Positions 18,361 through 27,349 of a stretch of DNA of 64,000 nt are shown in pieces (position 1 is the stretch's first letter; each line of letters starts with the position of its first letter). Source of the stretch: Pseudomonas sp. KU43P (GTDB lineage: Bacteria; Pseudomonadota; Gammaproteobacteria; Pseudomonadales; Pseudomonadaceae). Under the pieces are notes generated by a model. It ran no database searches. It was not told the origin of the DNA and saw only the letters and a list, made by a program, of their open reading frames with translations. Both the position numbers and the translations under genes were made by a program. The stretch is taken from positions 4,437,501 through 4,501,500 of the forward strand of contig NZ_AP019365.1 in the NCBI RefSeq assembly GCF_033095865.1, written 5' to 3'.

Positions 18361-18581
18361 CCCCAAAGCAGGGCATCTGGAGAATAGTGCAAGCCTAGGC
18401 ACGGCTGATGAACATCCTGTGACAAAGGCCTTAGCCGAGCCCTGCCAGAAACGCGCCAAGCCCGCAAAATCAAGGATGCGAACTGGTCTACGCTGTACTT
18501 TCAGGTGATTGCGGCCAGCCGTTCAGGCCTTCCCCTACATCAAATTGTCACGCAAGCAGCCTACCTTGGCGCAAGGTTTGC

Positions 18582-18593
18582 TGACCTAGACCA
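18582..18593. promoter_or_regulatory. Operator-like palindrome 2 of the GntR/ABC cluster
   Basis: TGACCTAGACCA (reverse complement TGGTCTAGGTCA) matches the CTAG-centred pattern of the first site and lies 68 bases before the importer operon. The rest of the 328-base gap (18333-18660) shows nothing else I can name. Confidence 0.5.
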
Positions 18594-18660
18594 ACCATTT
18601 CCAAGCAACGCTTACATGCATGACAACGATCGCTAAAGGCACCCACCCAAGGAGCTTCGG

Positions 18661-19725
18661 ATGAAAAAGTTCTTCATGGCGTCACTGCTCGGTTCCGCTA
18701 TCGCTCTGTGCACCTCGGCCATGGCCGCAGGCACCGACCTCAAGGCCCTGGAAGACGCTGCCCGCAAGGAAGGCGCAGTCAACAGCGTAGGTATGCCAGA
18801 CGCCTGGGCCAACTGGAAAGGCACCTGGGAAGACCTGGCCAGCAAGTACGGCCTCAAGCACACCGACACCGACATGAGCTCGGCACAGGAAATCGCCAAG
18901 TTCGAAGCAGAGAAGGACAACGCCAGTGCCGACATCGGCGACGTTGGCGCGGCTTTCGGCCCGATTGCCGTGACCAAGAGTGTGAGCCAGCCGTACAAGC
19001 CGAGCACCTGGGACCAGGTACCAGAGTGGGCCAAAGACAAGGATGGCCACTGGGCGCTGGCCTATACCGGCACCATCGCCTTCATCATCAACAAGGACCT
19101 GGTGAAGGAAGGTGACCGCCCCACCAGCTGGCATGATCTGGAAAAGGGCAAATACAAGGTCGCCATCGGTGACGTAGGCACTGCTGCCCAAGCCGCCAAT
19201 GGTGTGCTGGCTGCCGCCATTGCCTACAAGGGCGACGAGAAGAACATCGAACCCGGCCTGCAGCTGTTCACCAAACTGGCCCAGCAAAAGCGCCTGTCGT
19301 TGGCCAACCCGACCATCCAGACCCTGGAAAAAGGTGAAGTGGAAGTCGGCGTGGTGTGGGACTTCAATGGCCTGAGCTACCGTGAACAGATCGACCCCAA
19401 GCGCTTCGAGGTGCTGATCCCGTCCGACGGCACGGTGATTTCCGGCTATACCACCATCATCAACAAGTACGCCAAACATCCGAATGCGGCCAAGCTGGCG
19501 CGTGAGTACATCTTCAGCGACGCCGGGCAGATCAACCTGGCCAAGGGGCATGCCCGGCCGATTCGCGCCGAGCACCTGAAGCTGCCGCAGGAGGTACAGG
19601 CCATGCTGCTGCCCAACGAGCAGTACAAGGCCGCGCAACCGATCAAGGATGCCGCAGCCTGGGAAGCGACGTCCAAGGCGCTGCCGCAGAAGTGGCAGGA
19701 GCAAGTGATCATCGAGATGGAATGA
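18661..19725 (+). CDS. ABC transporter periplasmic substrate-binding protein
   Basis: 354 aa with a 23-residue Sec signal peptide ending in AMA. The fold belongs to the class that binds ferric iron, spermidine/putrescine or 2-aminoethylphosphonate (extracellular binding protein family 1/6 type). Visible blocks are GMPDAWANW near the start, DIGDVGAAFGP, ALAYTGTIAFIINKDLV and GVVWDFNGLSYREQ. It is the first gene of the operon with a phosphatase-like enzyme, two permeases, an ATPase and a HAD hydrolase. The neighbours make a phosphonate or phosphoester ligand plausible, but the ligand is not readable from sequence. Confidence 0.85.
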   Translation: MKKFFMASLLGSAIALCTSAMAAGTDLKALEDAARKEGAVNSVGMPDAWANWKGTWEDLASKYGLKHTDTDMSSAQEIAKFEAEKDNASADIGDVGAAFGPIAVTKSVSQPYKPSTWDQVPEWAKDKDGHWALAYTGTIAFIINKDLVKEGDRPTSWHDLEKGKYKVAIGDVGTAAQAANGVLAAAIAYKGDEKNIEPGLQLFTKLAQQKRLSLANPTIQTLEKGEVEVGVVWDFNGLSYREQIDPKRFEVLIPSDGTVISGYTTIINKYAKHPNAAKLAREYIFSDAGQINLAKGHARPIRAEHLKLPQEVQAMLLPNEQYKAAQPIKDAAAWEATSKALPQKWQEQVIIEME

Positions 19726-19752
19726 GGGCCTGGAATTTCTAGTGCCCGAACC

Positions 19753-19827
19753 GACCTCATCGCCGGCAAGCCGGCTCCCACGGGGTCATCACAGAACACC
19801 GTGGGAGCCGGCTTGCCGGCGATGAAG
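19753..19827. repeat. REP pair inside the ABC operon
   Basis: Opposed REP cores with a short spacer lie between the binding-protein gene and the next gene. Such a stem could stabilise the upstream mRNA and raise binding-protein output relative to the permeases. Confidence 0.9.
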
Positions 19828-19854
19828 GCAACACGGTTATTGACTGGAGCCACC

Positions 19855-20661
19855 ATGCAACACAACGTCATCCTGGTCCTGCTCGACGGCCTCAACCACC
19901 AAGTAGCCCACCACGCCATGGGCCACCTGCATGCCTATGTCGAAGCCGACCGCGCTGCACTGTATCGCGTGGAGTGCGAGCTGCCTTCCCTTTCGCGGCC
20001 ACTCTACGAATGCATCCTCACCGGCGTGCCGCCGATCGACAGCGGCATCGTGCACAACAACGTCAACCGCCTGTCCAACCAGCGCAGCGTGTTCCACTAC
20101 GCCCGCGAGGCCGGCCTGGGCACGGCGGCAGCGGCCTATCACTGGATGAGCGAGCTGTACAACCGCTCGCCCTTCGACCCGCTGCGCGACCGCCATACCC
20201 ACGCGCCGAAGCTGCCGATCCAGCACGGGTTGTTCTACTGGGCCGACCACTACCCTGACTCGCACCTGCTGGCCGACGCAGAATACCTGCGCCGGCGCCA
20301 TGCGCCGAACTTCCTGCTGGTGCACCCGATGAATATCGACGACGCCGGCCACCGCCACGGCCTGGACAGCAGCCAGTACCGCAACGCTGCACGCAGCGCC
20401 GACATTCTCCTGGCCGACTACCTGCCACGCTGGCTCGAAGAGGGTTACCAGGTGCTGGTGACCGCCGACCACGGCATGAACAACGACCGTTCGCACAACG
20501 GCCTGCTGGCCGAGGAGCGCGAAGTGCCGCTGTTCGTGTTCGGCGATGCCTTCAGCCTGGACCCGGCTGCCAAGCCGCTGCAGACCGAACTGTGCGGCAC
20601 GATCTGCGAACTGCTCGGCGCAGCCCATGACAAGACCGTATGCCGGGAGCTGCTCAAGTGA
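19855..20661 (+). CDS. Alkaline phosphatase superfamily hydrolase (type I phosphodiesterase/phosphonate hydrolase-like)
   Basis: 268 aa without a signal peptide. Metal-site motifs of the superfamily are visible: VLLDGL near the N-terminus, the nucleophile-like region LPSLSRPLYECILTGVPP (Ser/Thr around residue 45), HPMNIDDAGHRHG and VTADHGMNNDRSHNG. These match the nucleotide pyrophosphatase/phosphodiesterase or phosphonoacetate-hydrolase-like branch. It would cleave a P-O or P-C bond in the imported substrate. The start at 19855 follows GGAG. Its TGA overlaps the GTG of the next permease, so translation is coupled. Confidence 0.8.
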   Translation: MQHNVILVLLDGLNHQVAHHAMGHLHAYVEADRAALYRVECELPSLSRPLYECILTGVPPIDSGIVHNNVNRLSNQRSVFHYAREAGLGTAAAAYHWMSELYNRSPFDPLRDRHTHAPKLPIQHGLFYWADHYPDSHLLADAEYLRRRHAPNFLLVHPMNIDDAGHRHGLDSSQYRNAARSADILLADYLPRWLEEGYQVLVTADHGMNNDRSHNGLLAEEREVPLFVFGDAFSLDPAAKPLQTELCGTICELLGAAHDKTVCRELLK

Positions 20662-21506
20662 CCAGCCCTAACAGCAGCCACCGTGGCCGCTACCTGGCCC
20701 TGCTCTGCCTGCTGCCGTTCGCCGTGTTCTTCGTCATCTTCCAGATCGCCCCGCTGGCCTGGGTGGCGATCAACAGCGTGCAGTCGGACGCCGGTTGGGG
20801 GCTGGACAACTTCAGCAAGGTATTCGCCTCCAAATTCTACCTGCAGGCACTGCAGCGCAGCCTGGAGATCAGCTTCTGGTCGAGCCTGTTCGGCATCGTC
20901 ATCGCCACCCTGGGCGCCTATTCGCTGCGCCAGGTGGATTCGCGACTACGCGACTTCGTCAGCGCCTTCGCCAACATGACCAGCAACTTCGCCGGCGTAC
21001 CGCTGGCCTTCGCCTTCATCATTCTGCTCGGTTTCAACGGCGCGCTGACCCTGTTGCTCAAGCAGGCAGGCTTGCTGGAAGACTTCAGCATCTATTCCAA
21101 GAGCGGGCTGATCCTGGTGTACACCTATTTCCAGATCCCGCTGGGCGTGCTGCTGCTCTACCCGGCCTTCGACGCCCTGCGCGAAGACTGGCGCGAGTCC
21201 GCTGCGCTGCTCGGCGCCAGCCACTGGCAGTACTGGCGGCACATCGGCCTGCCGGTGCTGACCCCGGCATTGCTCGGCACCTTCGTCATCCTGCTGGCCA
21301 ATGCCCTCGGCGCCTACGCCACGGTGTATGCGCTGACCACCGGTAACTTCAACGTGCTGCCGATCCGCATCGCCGGCCTGGTGGCTGGTGACATCAGCCT
21401 CGACCCAAACCTGGCCAGCGCCCTGGCCATGGTGCTGGTGGGATTGATGACGCTGGTCACGGTGGTCCATCAATGGCTGCTCAAGAGGAGCTACCATGCG
21501 CGCTGA
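20658..21506 (+). CDS. ABC transporter permease (subunit 1)
   Basis: 282 aa, six transmembrane segments of the BPD_transp_1 type. The EAA loop is seen as ESAALLGASHWQYWRHIGLPVLTPAL (about residues 180-205), which contacts the ATPase. GTG start at 20658, with a GGGAG site and a four-base overlap with the phosphatase gene. It pairs with the second permease, which it overlaps by 11 bases. Confidence 0.9.
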   Translation: MTSPNSSHRGRYLALLCLLPFAVFFVIFQIAPLAWVAINSVQSDAGWGLDNFSKVFASKFYLQALQRSLEISFWSSLFGIVIATLGAYSLRQVDSRLRDFVSAFANMTSNFAGVPLAFAFIILLGFNGALTLLLKQAGLLEDFSIYSKSGLILVYTYFQIPLGVLLLYPAFDALREDWRESAALLGASHWQYWRHIGLPVLTPALLGTFVILLANALGAYATVYALTTGNFNVLPIRIAGLVAGDISLDPNLASALAMVLVGLMTLVTVVHQWLLKRSYHAR

Positions 21507-22290
21507 AAACACTGCTGCCGGCCTCTACCATCGCGTGGTGGTGTACCTGCTGTTCATCATCCTGCTGCTGCCACTGGCCGGCACCCTGCTCTACTCGCTG
21601 GCCACCAGCTGGTCCGCGACCCTGCTGCCCAGCGGCCTGACCCTGAAGTGGTACCTGGCGCTATGGAGCGAGCCGCGCTTCCTCGCCGCCTTCGGCCAGT
21701 CGCTGCTGGTGTGCGTCGGTGCCCTGGTGCTGTCGGTAGTGCTGATCCTGCCGCTGCTGTTCGTGGTGCATTACCACTTCCCCAGGCTCGACGCGCTGAT
21801 GAACATCCTCATCCTGCTGCCCTTCGCGGTGCCGCCGGTGGTGTCGTCGGTGGGCCTGCTGCAGCTCTATGGCAGTGGGCCGATGGCCATGGTCGGCACG
21901 CCATGGATCCTCATCGGCTGCTACTTCACCATCGCCCTGCCCTTCATGTACCGGGCGATCACCAACAACCTGCAGGCGATCAACCTGCGCGACCTGATGG
22001 ACGCCGCCCAGTTACTGGGGGCCAGCACCTGGCAGGCGGCGTTGCTGGTGGTACTGCCGAACCTGCGCAAGGGCCTGATGGTCGCCCTGCTGCTGTCGTT
22101 CTCGTTCCTGTTCGGCGAATTCGTGTTCGCCAACCTGCTGGTGGGCACTCGCTACGAGACCCTGCAGGTGTACCTGAACAACATGCGCAACAGCAGCGGC
22201 CACTTCAACAGCGCCCTGGTGATCTCGTACTTCGCCTTCGTGCTGGTGCTGACCTGGGTCGCCAACCGCTTGAACAAGGACAAGACCTGA
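21496..22290 (+). CDS. ABC transporter permease (subunit 2)
   Basis: 264 aa, six transmembrane segments. The EAA loop reads MDAAQLLGASTWQAALLVVL, starting near residue 167. ATG 21496 lies inside the end of the first permease and has a GAGGAG site, so the two subunits are translationally coupled. It ends one base before the ATPase start. Confidence 0.9.
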   Translation: MRAENTAAGLYHRVVVYLLFIILLLPLAGTLLYSLATSWSATLLPSGLTLKWYLALWSEPRFLAAFGQSLLVCVGALVLSVVLILPLLFVVHYHFPRLDALMNILILLPFAVPPVVSSVGLLQLYGSGPMAMVGTPWILIGCYFTIALPFMYRAITNNLQAINLRDLMDAAQLLGASTWQAALLVVLPNLRKGLMVALLLSFSFLFGEFVFANLLVGTRYETLQVYLNNMRNSSGHFNSALVISYFAFVLVLTWVANRLNKDKT

Positions 22291-22291
22291 C

Positions 22292-23281
22292 ATGAGCTTC
22301 GTCAGCGTACAGAAACTGCACAAGAGCTATGGCGGCACGCCGGTATTCGAGAACATCGACTGCCAGATCGAACGCGGCGAATTCGTCACCCTGCTCGGCC
22401 CCTCCGGCTGCGGCAAATCCACCCTGCTGCGCTGCATCGCCGGCCTGACCCCGGTGGACGGCGGGCAGATCCTGCTCGACGGCCAGGACATCGTGCCGCT
22501 GACCCCGCAGAAGCGCGGGATCGGCATGGTGTTCCAGAGCTATGCGCTATTCCCCAACATGACCGTCGAGCAGAACGTCGCCTTCGGCCTGCGCATGCAG
22601 AAGGTCAAGGCCGACGAGAGCCAGGCGCGTGTGCGCGACGTGCTGGAGCTGGTGGAGTTGGGCAGTTTCGCCGGGCGCTACCCGCACCAGTTGTCGGGCG
22701 GCCAGTGCCAGCGCGTGGCCCTGGCCCGCTCGCTGGTCACAAGGCCGCGCCTGCTGCTGCTCGACGAGCCGCTGTCGGCGCTGGATGCACGTATCCGCAA
22801 GCACCTGCGCGAGCAGATTCGCGCGATCCAGCGCGAGCTGGGGCTGACCACTATCTTCGTCACCCACGACCAGGAAGAGGCGCTGACGATGTCGGACCGC
22901 ATCTTCCTGATGAACCAGGGGCGCATCGTCCAGAGCGGCGATGCCGAAACCCTCTACACCGCCCCCGTCGACCTGTTCGCCGCGGGCTTCATCGGCAATT
23001 ACAACCTGCTCGACGCCGACAGTGCCAGCCGACTCCTGCAGCGCCCGGTGGCCAGCCGCCTGGCGATCCGCCCGGAGTCGATCACCCTGGGCCTGAACGG
23101 TGAACTGGACGCCCAGGTGCACAGTCACAGCCTGCTCGGCAACGTGATTCGCTACCGCGTACGGGTGCGCGAGGTAGAGCTGGTGGTCGATGTGCTCAAC
23201 CGCTCACCGGCTGACCTGCACGCCGACGGCCAGCGGGTATCCCTGTCGATCGACCCCACGGCGCTACGGGAAGTGGCCTAA
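22292..23281 (+). CDS. ABC transporter ATP-binding protein
   Basis: 329 aa. Walker A GPSGCGKST (residues 36-44), Q-loop FQSYALFPNM, signature LSGGQCQR, Walker B LLLLDEPLSALD and H-loop VTHDQEEALTM are intact. A C-terminal TOBE-like domain (about residues 235-329) marks the CUT1/polyamine/phosphonate importer group. It powers the two permeases encoded just upstream. Confidence 0.93.
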   Translation: MSFVSVQKLHKSYGGTPVFENIDCQIERGEFVTLLGPSGCGKSTLLRCIAGLTPVDGGQILLDGQDIVPLTPQKRGIGMVFQSYALFPNMTVEQNVAFGLRMQKVKADESQARVRDVLELVELGSFAGRYPHQLSGGQCQRVALARSLVTRPRLLLLDEPLSALDARIRKHLREQIRAIQRELGLTTIFVTHDQEEALTMSDRIFLMNQGRIVQSGDAETLYTAPVDLFAAGFIGNYNLLDADSASRLLQRPVASRLAIRPESITLGLNGELDAQVHSHSLLGNVIRYRVRVREVELVVDVLNRSPADLHADGQRVSLSIDPTALREVA

Positions 23282-23294
23282 GGAGACTCACTAC

Positions 23295-23948
23295 ATGGCA
23301 CTGGCAATTTTCGATCTCGACGAAACCTTGATCCATGGCGACTGCGCGTCGTTGTGGAGCGAACAGATGGCCCGCCTGGGCTGGGTGGATGGTAAGGAAT
23401 TCTTGCGCCGTGACCATGCGCTGATGGAGGCCTACGGCAAGGGCCACCTGCAGATGGAAGACTACATGGCCTTCAGCCTCGAACCGATTGCCGGGCGTAC
23501 CCTGGAAGAGGTGGAACACCTGGTCGAGCCGTGGGTCGAGGAGGTGATCGAACCGATCATCTATGGCGACGCCTGCCGCTGCATCGCCGAGCACCGCGAT
23601 CGGGGCGACCGCATCCTGATCATTTCCGCTTCGGGCACGCACCTGGTCGGGCCGATAGCGGCGCGCCTGGGGGTGGACGAGTACCTGGCGATCGAGCTGG
23701 AGGCGGTGAACGGGGTGTATACCGGCAAGACCCATGGGGTGCTGACCTACCGTGAAGGCAAGATCACCCGCTTGCTGGAGTGGCTGGACCAAGAGCAGGA
23801 GAACCTTGAGGGGGCAAGTTTCTATTCCGACTCGCGCAATGACCTGCCGCTGTTGCTTAAGGTGGATTTTCCGCATGTGGTGAACCCGGATGCGGTGCTG
23901 CGCGAACATGCCAAGCGCAATGGGTGGCCGATTTTGAGCTGGTCCTGA
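23295..23948 (+). CDS. HAD-superfamily subfamily IB hydrolase
   Basis: 217 aa. Motif I is DLDETL (Asp7 nucleophile, Asp9), motif II Ser lies in IISASGTH, and motif IV is DSRNDLPLL. These match the phosphoserine-phosphatase-like IB group. ATG 23295 has an AAGGAG site 14 bases after the ATPase stop, so it is the last gene of the operon. It could dephosphorylate the product released by the upstream phosphodiesterase-like enzyme, which is inference from context. Confidence 0.85.
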   Translation: MALAIFDLDETLIHGDCASLWSEQMARLGWVDGKEFLRRDHALMEAYGKGHLQMEDYMAFSLEPIAGRTLEEVEHLVEPWVEEVIEPIIYGDACRCIAEHRDRGDRILIISASGTHLVGPIAARLGVDEYLAIELEAVNGVYTGKTHGVLTYREGKITRLLEWLDQEQENLEGASFYSDSRNDLPLLLKVDFPHVVNPDAVLREHAKRNGWPILSWS

Positions 23949-23970
23949 AGCATTGCACAGGCAGTTCCGG

Positions 23971-24060
23971 ACCTATCGCCGGCAAGCCGGCTCCCACAGG
24001 CATGGCAGCGCTCGTAAGGCCTGCACCCTACCTGTGGAAGCCGGCTTGCCGGCGATGGGC
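23971..24060. repeat. REP pair (inverted)
   Basis: Opposed REP cores with a 38-base spacer lie between convergent genes (HAD hydrolase and quinone reductase). Confidence 0.9.
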
Positions 24061-24068
24061 TCTCAGGG

Positions 24069-25031
24069 CTACACCAGCGTCGGGTCGATGACCATCACCA
24101 GCTTGCCCGACACCTGGTTGCTCTCAAGCTCGGCATACGCCGCCTGGGCGAACTCGACCGGGTAGGTGTCCACCAGCTGCGGCGACAGGCGCCCTTCAGC
24201 GAACAGCGGCCACACCTGCTGCTGCAGCTCGCGCAGCAACTCGGCCTTGAACCCATCGTCACGGTTGCGTAACGTCGAGCCAGTGATCTCCAGGCGCTTG
24301 CCCAGCACCTGCGCCAGGTCCAGCTCGAACTTGCGCCCGCCCATCAGACCGATGATGACCCAACGCCCATCACGGCCCAGCAGCTTGAGGTTCAGCTGGC
24401 CATAGCTGGCGCCCACCGGGTCGAGAATCACATCGAACGGGCCGAGACCTTCGAGCGCGTCGAGATTCTCGTTGCGCACCACGCCACCGGCCGCACCCAG
24501 GGCCTGGCAGTAGGCCAGCCGATCCTGCGAGCCGACGCTGGCATACACCGGGTTGCCAAACGCCTTGCACAGCTGGATCGCAGCCGAACCCACGCCACTG
24601 GCACCGGCGTGCACCAGCACCTTCTCGCCCGCCTTCACCGCACCTAGCTGGAAGATGTTCAACCAGGCCGTGGCATACACCTCGGGCAGCGCCGCCGCTT
24701 CCTGCAAGCTCAGGCCCTCGGGCACCGGCAGCACATGGCGGGCATCGACCACCACTTCCTCGGCCATGGCACCGCTGGCCAACAGGGCGCACACCCGGTC
24801 GCCCACGCGCCAGTCGGCGCCCGCCCCCACTTCCTCGATAATGCCGGCGCACTCCAGGCCCATGTATGGGCTGGCGCCCGGAGGTGGCGGATAGAGGCCC
24901 TTCATTTGCAGCAGGTCGGCGCGGTTCAGGCCCGCAGCGGCCACTCGAATGCGTACTTGGCCGGCGTCACAAACCGGGCGTTCTGCCTCGACCCAGGCCA
25001 CATGTCCGTCTTCGCCTTGCAATGCTTTCAC
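24069..25031 (-). CDS. NAD(P)H:quinone oxidoreductase, zinc-independent MDR family
   Basis: 320 aa. The medium-chain dehydrogenase/reductase fold is shown by an N-terminal GroES-like domain (GLNRADLLQMKGLYPPP, GLECAGIIEEVG) and a nucleotide-binding domain with VLVHAGASGVGSAAIQLCKAFG (about residues 135-156). The usual catalytic-zinc Cys/His set is absent, which fits quinone oxidoreductases of the TIGR02824 (PIG3-like) type. It is convergent with the HAD gene and diverges from prc. Confidence 0.88.
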   Translation of the reverse strand: MKALQGEDGHVAWVEAERPVCDAGQVRIRVAAAGLNRADLLQMKGLYPPPPGASPYMGLECAGIIEEVGAGADWRVGDRVCALLASGAMAEEVVVDARHVLPVPEGLSLQEAAALPEVYATAWLNIFQLGAVKAGEKVLVHAGASGVGSAAIQLCKAFGNPVYASVGSQDRLAYCQALGAAGGVVRNENLDALEGLGPFDVILDPVGASYGQLNLKLLGRDGRWVIIGLMGGRKFELDLAQVLGKRLEITGSTLRNRDDGFKAELLRELQQQVWPLFAEGRLSPQLVDTYPVEFAQAAYAELESNQVSGKLVMVIDPTLV

Positions 25032-25171
25032 AGTGCCTCCATAGTTGAATCATGACTGAGCCTGGGGAACGCTTGCCCCAGGCTTTTTGCAGTATTTGTC
25101 CGGCTCCATGGAACCGGCAACGGAAAAGACGGCCTACTATGCGTGATCAATTGCCTCCACGTCGAATCAGC

Positions 25172-27253
25172 ATGAAGCATTTCCTACCAAGCACTGCCCT
25201 GGCCATGATGATCGGCCTGGGCAGCCTCACGCTCGGCGGCAATGCGGCGGCCGCCAACAAGTGGGACAGCCTGCAGCCCGACCGTGACGAAATCGTCGCC
25301 AGCCTCAATGTGGTGGAGCTGCTCAAGCGCCACCATTACAGCAAGCCACCGCTCGATGACGCCCGCTCGGCGATCATCTACGACAGCTACATCAAGCTGC
25401 TCGACCCTGCGCGCAGCTACTTCACCGCGACCGACATCGCCGAGTTCGACAAGTGGAAGACGCAGTTCGACGACTTCCTCAAGAGCGGCAACCTCGACCC
25501 CGGTTTCACCATCTACAAGCGCTACCTGGACCGCGTGAAGCAGCGCCTGGACTTTGCCCTGGCCGAGCTGAACAAAGGCGTCGACAAGATCGACTTCACC
25601 ACCAAGGAAACCTTGCTGATCGACCGCAAGGACGCGCCGTGGCTGACCAGCCAAGCCGAACTCGACGACCTGTGGCGCAAGCGCGTGAAAGACGAAGTGC
25701 TGCGTCAGAAGATCGCTGGCAAAGAGCCCAAGCAGATCCAGGAGACCCTGACCAAGCGCTACAAGAACCAGCTTGCGCGCCTGGACCAGACCCGTGCCGA
25801 GGACATCTTCCAGGCTTACATCAATACCTTCGCGCAGTCCTACGACCCGCATACCAACTACCTGTCGCCGGATAACGCCGAGAACTTCGACATCAACATG
25901 AGCCTGTCGCTCGAAGGCATCGGCGCAGTGCTGCAGAGCGACAACGACCAGGTGAAGATCGTGCGCCTGGTGCCGGCTGGCCCTGCGGCCAAGACCAAGC
26001 AGGTGGCCCCGGCCGACAAGATCATCGGTGTTGCCCAGGGCAACAAGGAAATGGTCGACGTGGTGGGCTGGCGCCTGGATGAAGTGGTCAAGCTGATCCG
26101 CGGCCCGAAAGGCTCGGTGGTGCGCCTGGAGATCATCCCGGCAAGCAATGCGCCAAGCGACCAGACCAGCAAGATCGTTTCCATCACCCGCGAAGCGGTC
26201 AAGCTCGAAGAGCAGGCGGCGAAGAAGTCGGTACTCAAGCTCAAACAGGATGGCCGCGACTACAAGCTGGGCATCATCGAGATCCCGGCCTTCTACCTGG
26301 ACTTCAAGGCCTACCGTGCCGGCGACCCCGAGTACAAGAGCACCACGCGTGACGTGAAGAAGCTGCTCACCGAGCTGCAGAAGGAAAAAGTCGACGGCGT
26401 GGTCATCGACCTGCGCAACAACGGCGGCGGCTCCCTGCAGGAAGCCACCGAGCTGACCAGCCTGTTCATCGAGAAAGGCCCGACCGTGCTGGTACGCAAC
26501 AGCGACGGCCGTGTCGACGTGCTCGAAGACGAGAACCCCGGCGCCTTCTACAAAGGCCCGCTGGCATTGTTGGTCAACCGCCTCTCGGCCTCGGCTTCGG
26601 AGATCTTCGCCGGTGCCATGCAGGACTACCACCGCGCCCTGATCATCGGCGGCCAGACCTTCGGCAAAGGCACCGTGCAGACCATCCAGCCGCTCAACCA
26701 TGGCGAGCTGAAGCTGACCCTGGCGAAGTTCTACCGGGTTTCCGGGCAGAGCACCCAGCATCAGGGCGTGCTGCCGGATATCGACTACCCGTCGATCATC
26801 GACACCAAGGAAATCGGCGAAAGCGCCCTGCCCGAAGCCATGCCGTGGGACACCATCCGCCCGGTGGTCAAGCCGGCGGCCGACCCGTTCAAGCCGTTCC
26901 TGGCCCAGCTCAAGGCGCAGCATGAGGCACGCAGCGACAAGGATGCGGAATTTACCTACATCCGTGACCGCCTGGCGCTGACCCAGAAGCTGATGAACGA
27001 GAAGACCGTCAGCCTTAACGAGCAGGAGCGCCGTGCCCGCCACGACGACATCGAGGCCAAGCAGCTGGCGCTGGAAAACACCCGCCGCAAGGCCAAGGGC
27101 GAGGAGCCGCTCAAGGAGCTGAAGAAAGAAGACGAAGACGCCCTGCCGGTCGAGGATGAGAACACCAAGCCGGAGGACGATGCGTACCTGTCGGAGACCG
27201 GTCGCATTTTGATCGACTACCTCAGCGCCAGCACCAAGGTGGCCAAGAAGTAA
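25172..27253 (+). CDS. prc: Carboxy-terminal processing protease Prc/Tsp (AlgO)
   Basis: 693 aa from ATG 25172, chosen because a Sec signal peptide (to about residue 27, ending NAAAA) starts there; ATG 25139 would add 11 residues. A PDZ domain (about residues 235-325, LEGIGAVLQSDN onward) is followed by the S41 protease core. The catalytic Ser lies in SASASEIFAGA (about 474) and Lys in FGKGTVQ (about 497). A C-terminal DUF3340-type helical part follows. This periplasmic protease degrades misfolded or tagged proteins. The P. aeruginosa orthologue AlgO is reported to act on MucA and influence alginate. A strong terminator follows. Confidence 0.95.
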   Translation: MKHFLPSTALAMMIGLGSLTLGGNAAAANKWDSLQPDRDEIVASLNVVELLKRHHYSKPPLDDARSAIIYDSYIKLLDPARSYFTATDIAEFDKWKTQFDDFLKSGNLDPGFTIYKRYLDRVKQRLDFALAELNKGVDKIDFTTKETLLIDRKDAPWLTSQAELDDLWRKRVKDEVLRQKIAGKEPKQIQETLTKRYKNQLARLDQTRAEDIFQAYINTFAQSYDPHTNYLSPDNAENFDINMSLSLEGIGAVLQSDNDQVKIVRLVPAGPAAKTKQVAPADKIIGVAQGNKEMVDVVGWRLDEVVKLIRGPKGSVVRLEIIPASNAPSDQTSKIVSITREAVKLEEQAAKKSVLKLKQDGRDYKLGIIEIPAFYLDFKAYRAGDPEYKSTTRDVKKLLTELQKEKVDGVVIDLRNNGGGSLQEATELTSLFIEKGPTVLVRNSDGRVDVLEDENPGAFYKGPLALLVNRLSASASEIFAGAMQDYHRALIIGGQTFGKGTVQTIQPLNHGELKLTLAKFYRVSGQSTQHQGVLPDIDYPSIIDTKEIGESALPEAMPWDTIRPVVKPAADPFKPFLAQLKAQHEARSDKDAEFTYIRDRLALTQKLMNEKTVSLNEQERRARHDDIEAKQLALENTRRKAKGEEPLKELKKEDEDALPVEDENTKPEDDAYLSETGRILIDYLSASTKVAKK

Positions 27254-27269
27254 GGGTTGGTCATGAAAC

Positions 27270-27306
27270 AAAGGCCAGGTATGCAGATGCCTGGCCTTTT
27301 TTTTTT
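27270..27306 (+). terminator. Rho-independent terminator of prc
   Basis: A 10-bp stem (AAAGGCCAGG at 27270-27279 with CCTGGCCTTT at 27290-27299) is followed by a run of ten Ts that overlaps its end. Confidence 0.92.
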
Positions 27307-27349
27307 GCGGGACGAGGGTGCTCGCCTTGGGTCTTGTAGCGCCGCGGAC

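Noticed and set aside
25184..27271. 695-codon open frame antisense to prc
   Set aside because: Shadow of the prc gene, with the composition bias typical of antisense frames and no recognisable domain.
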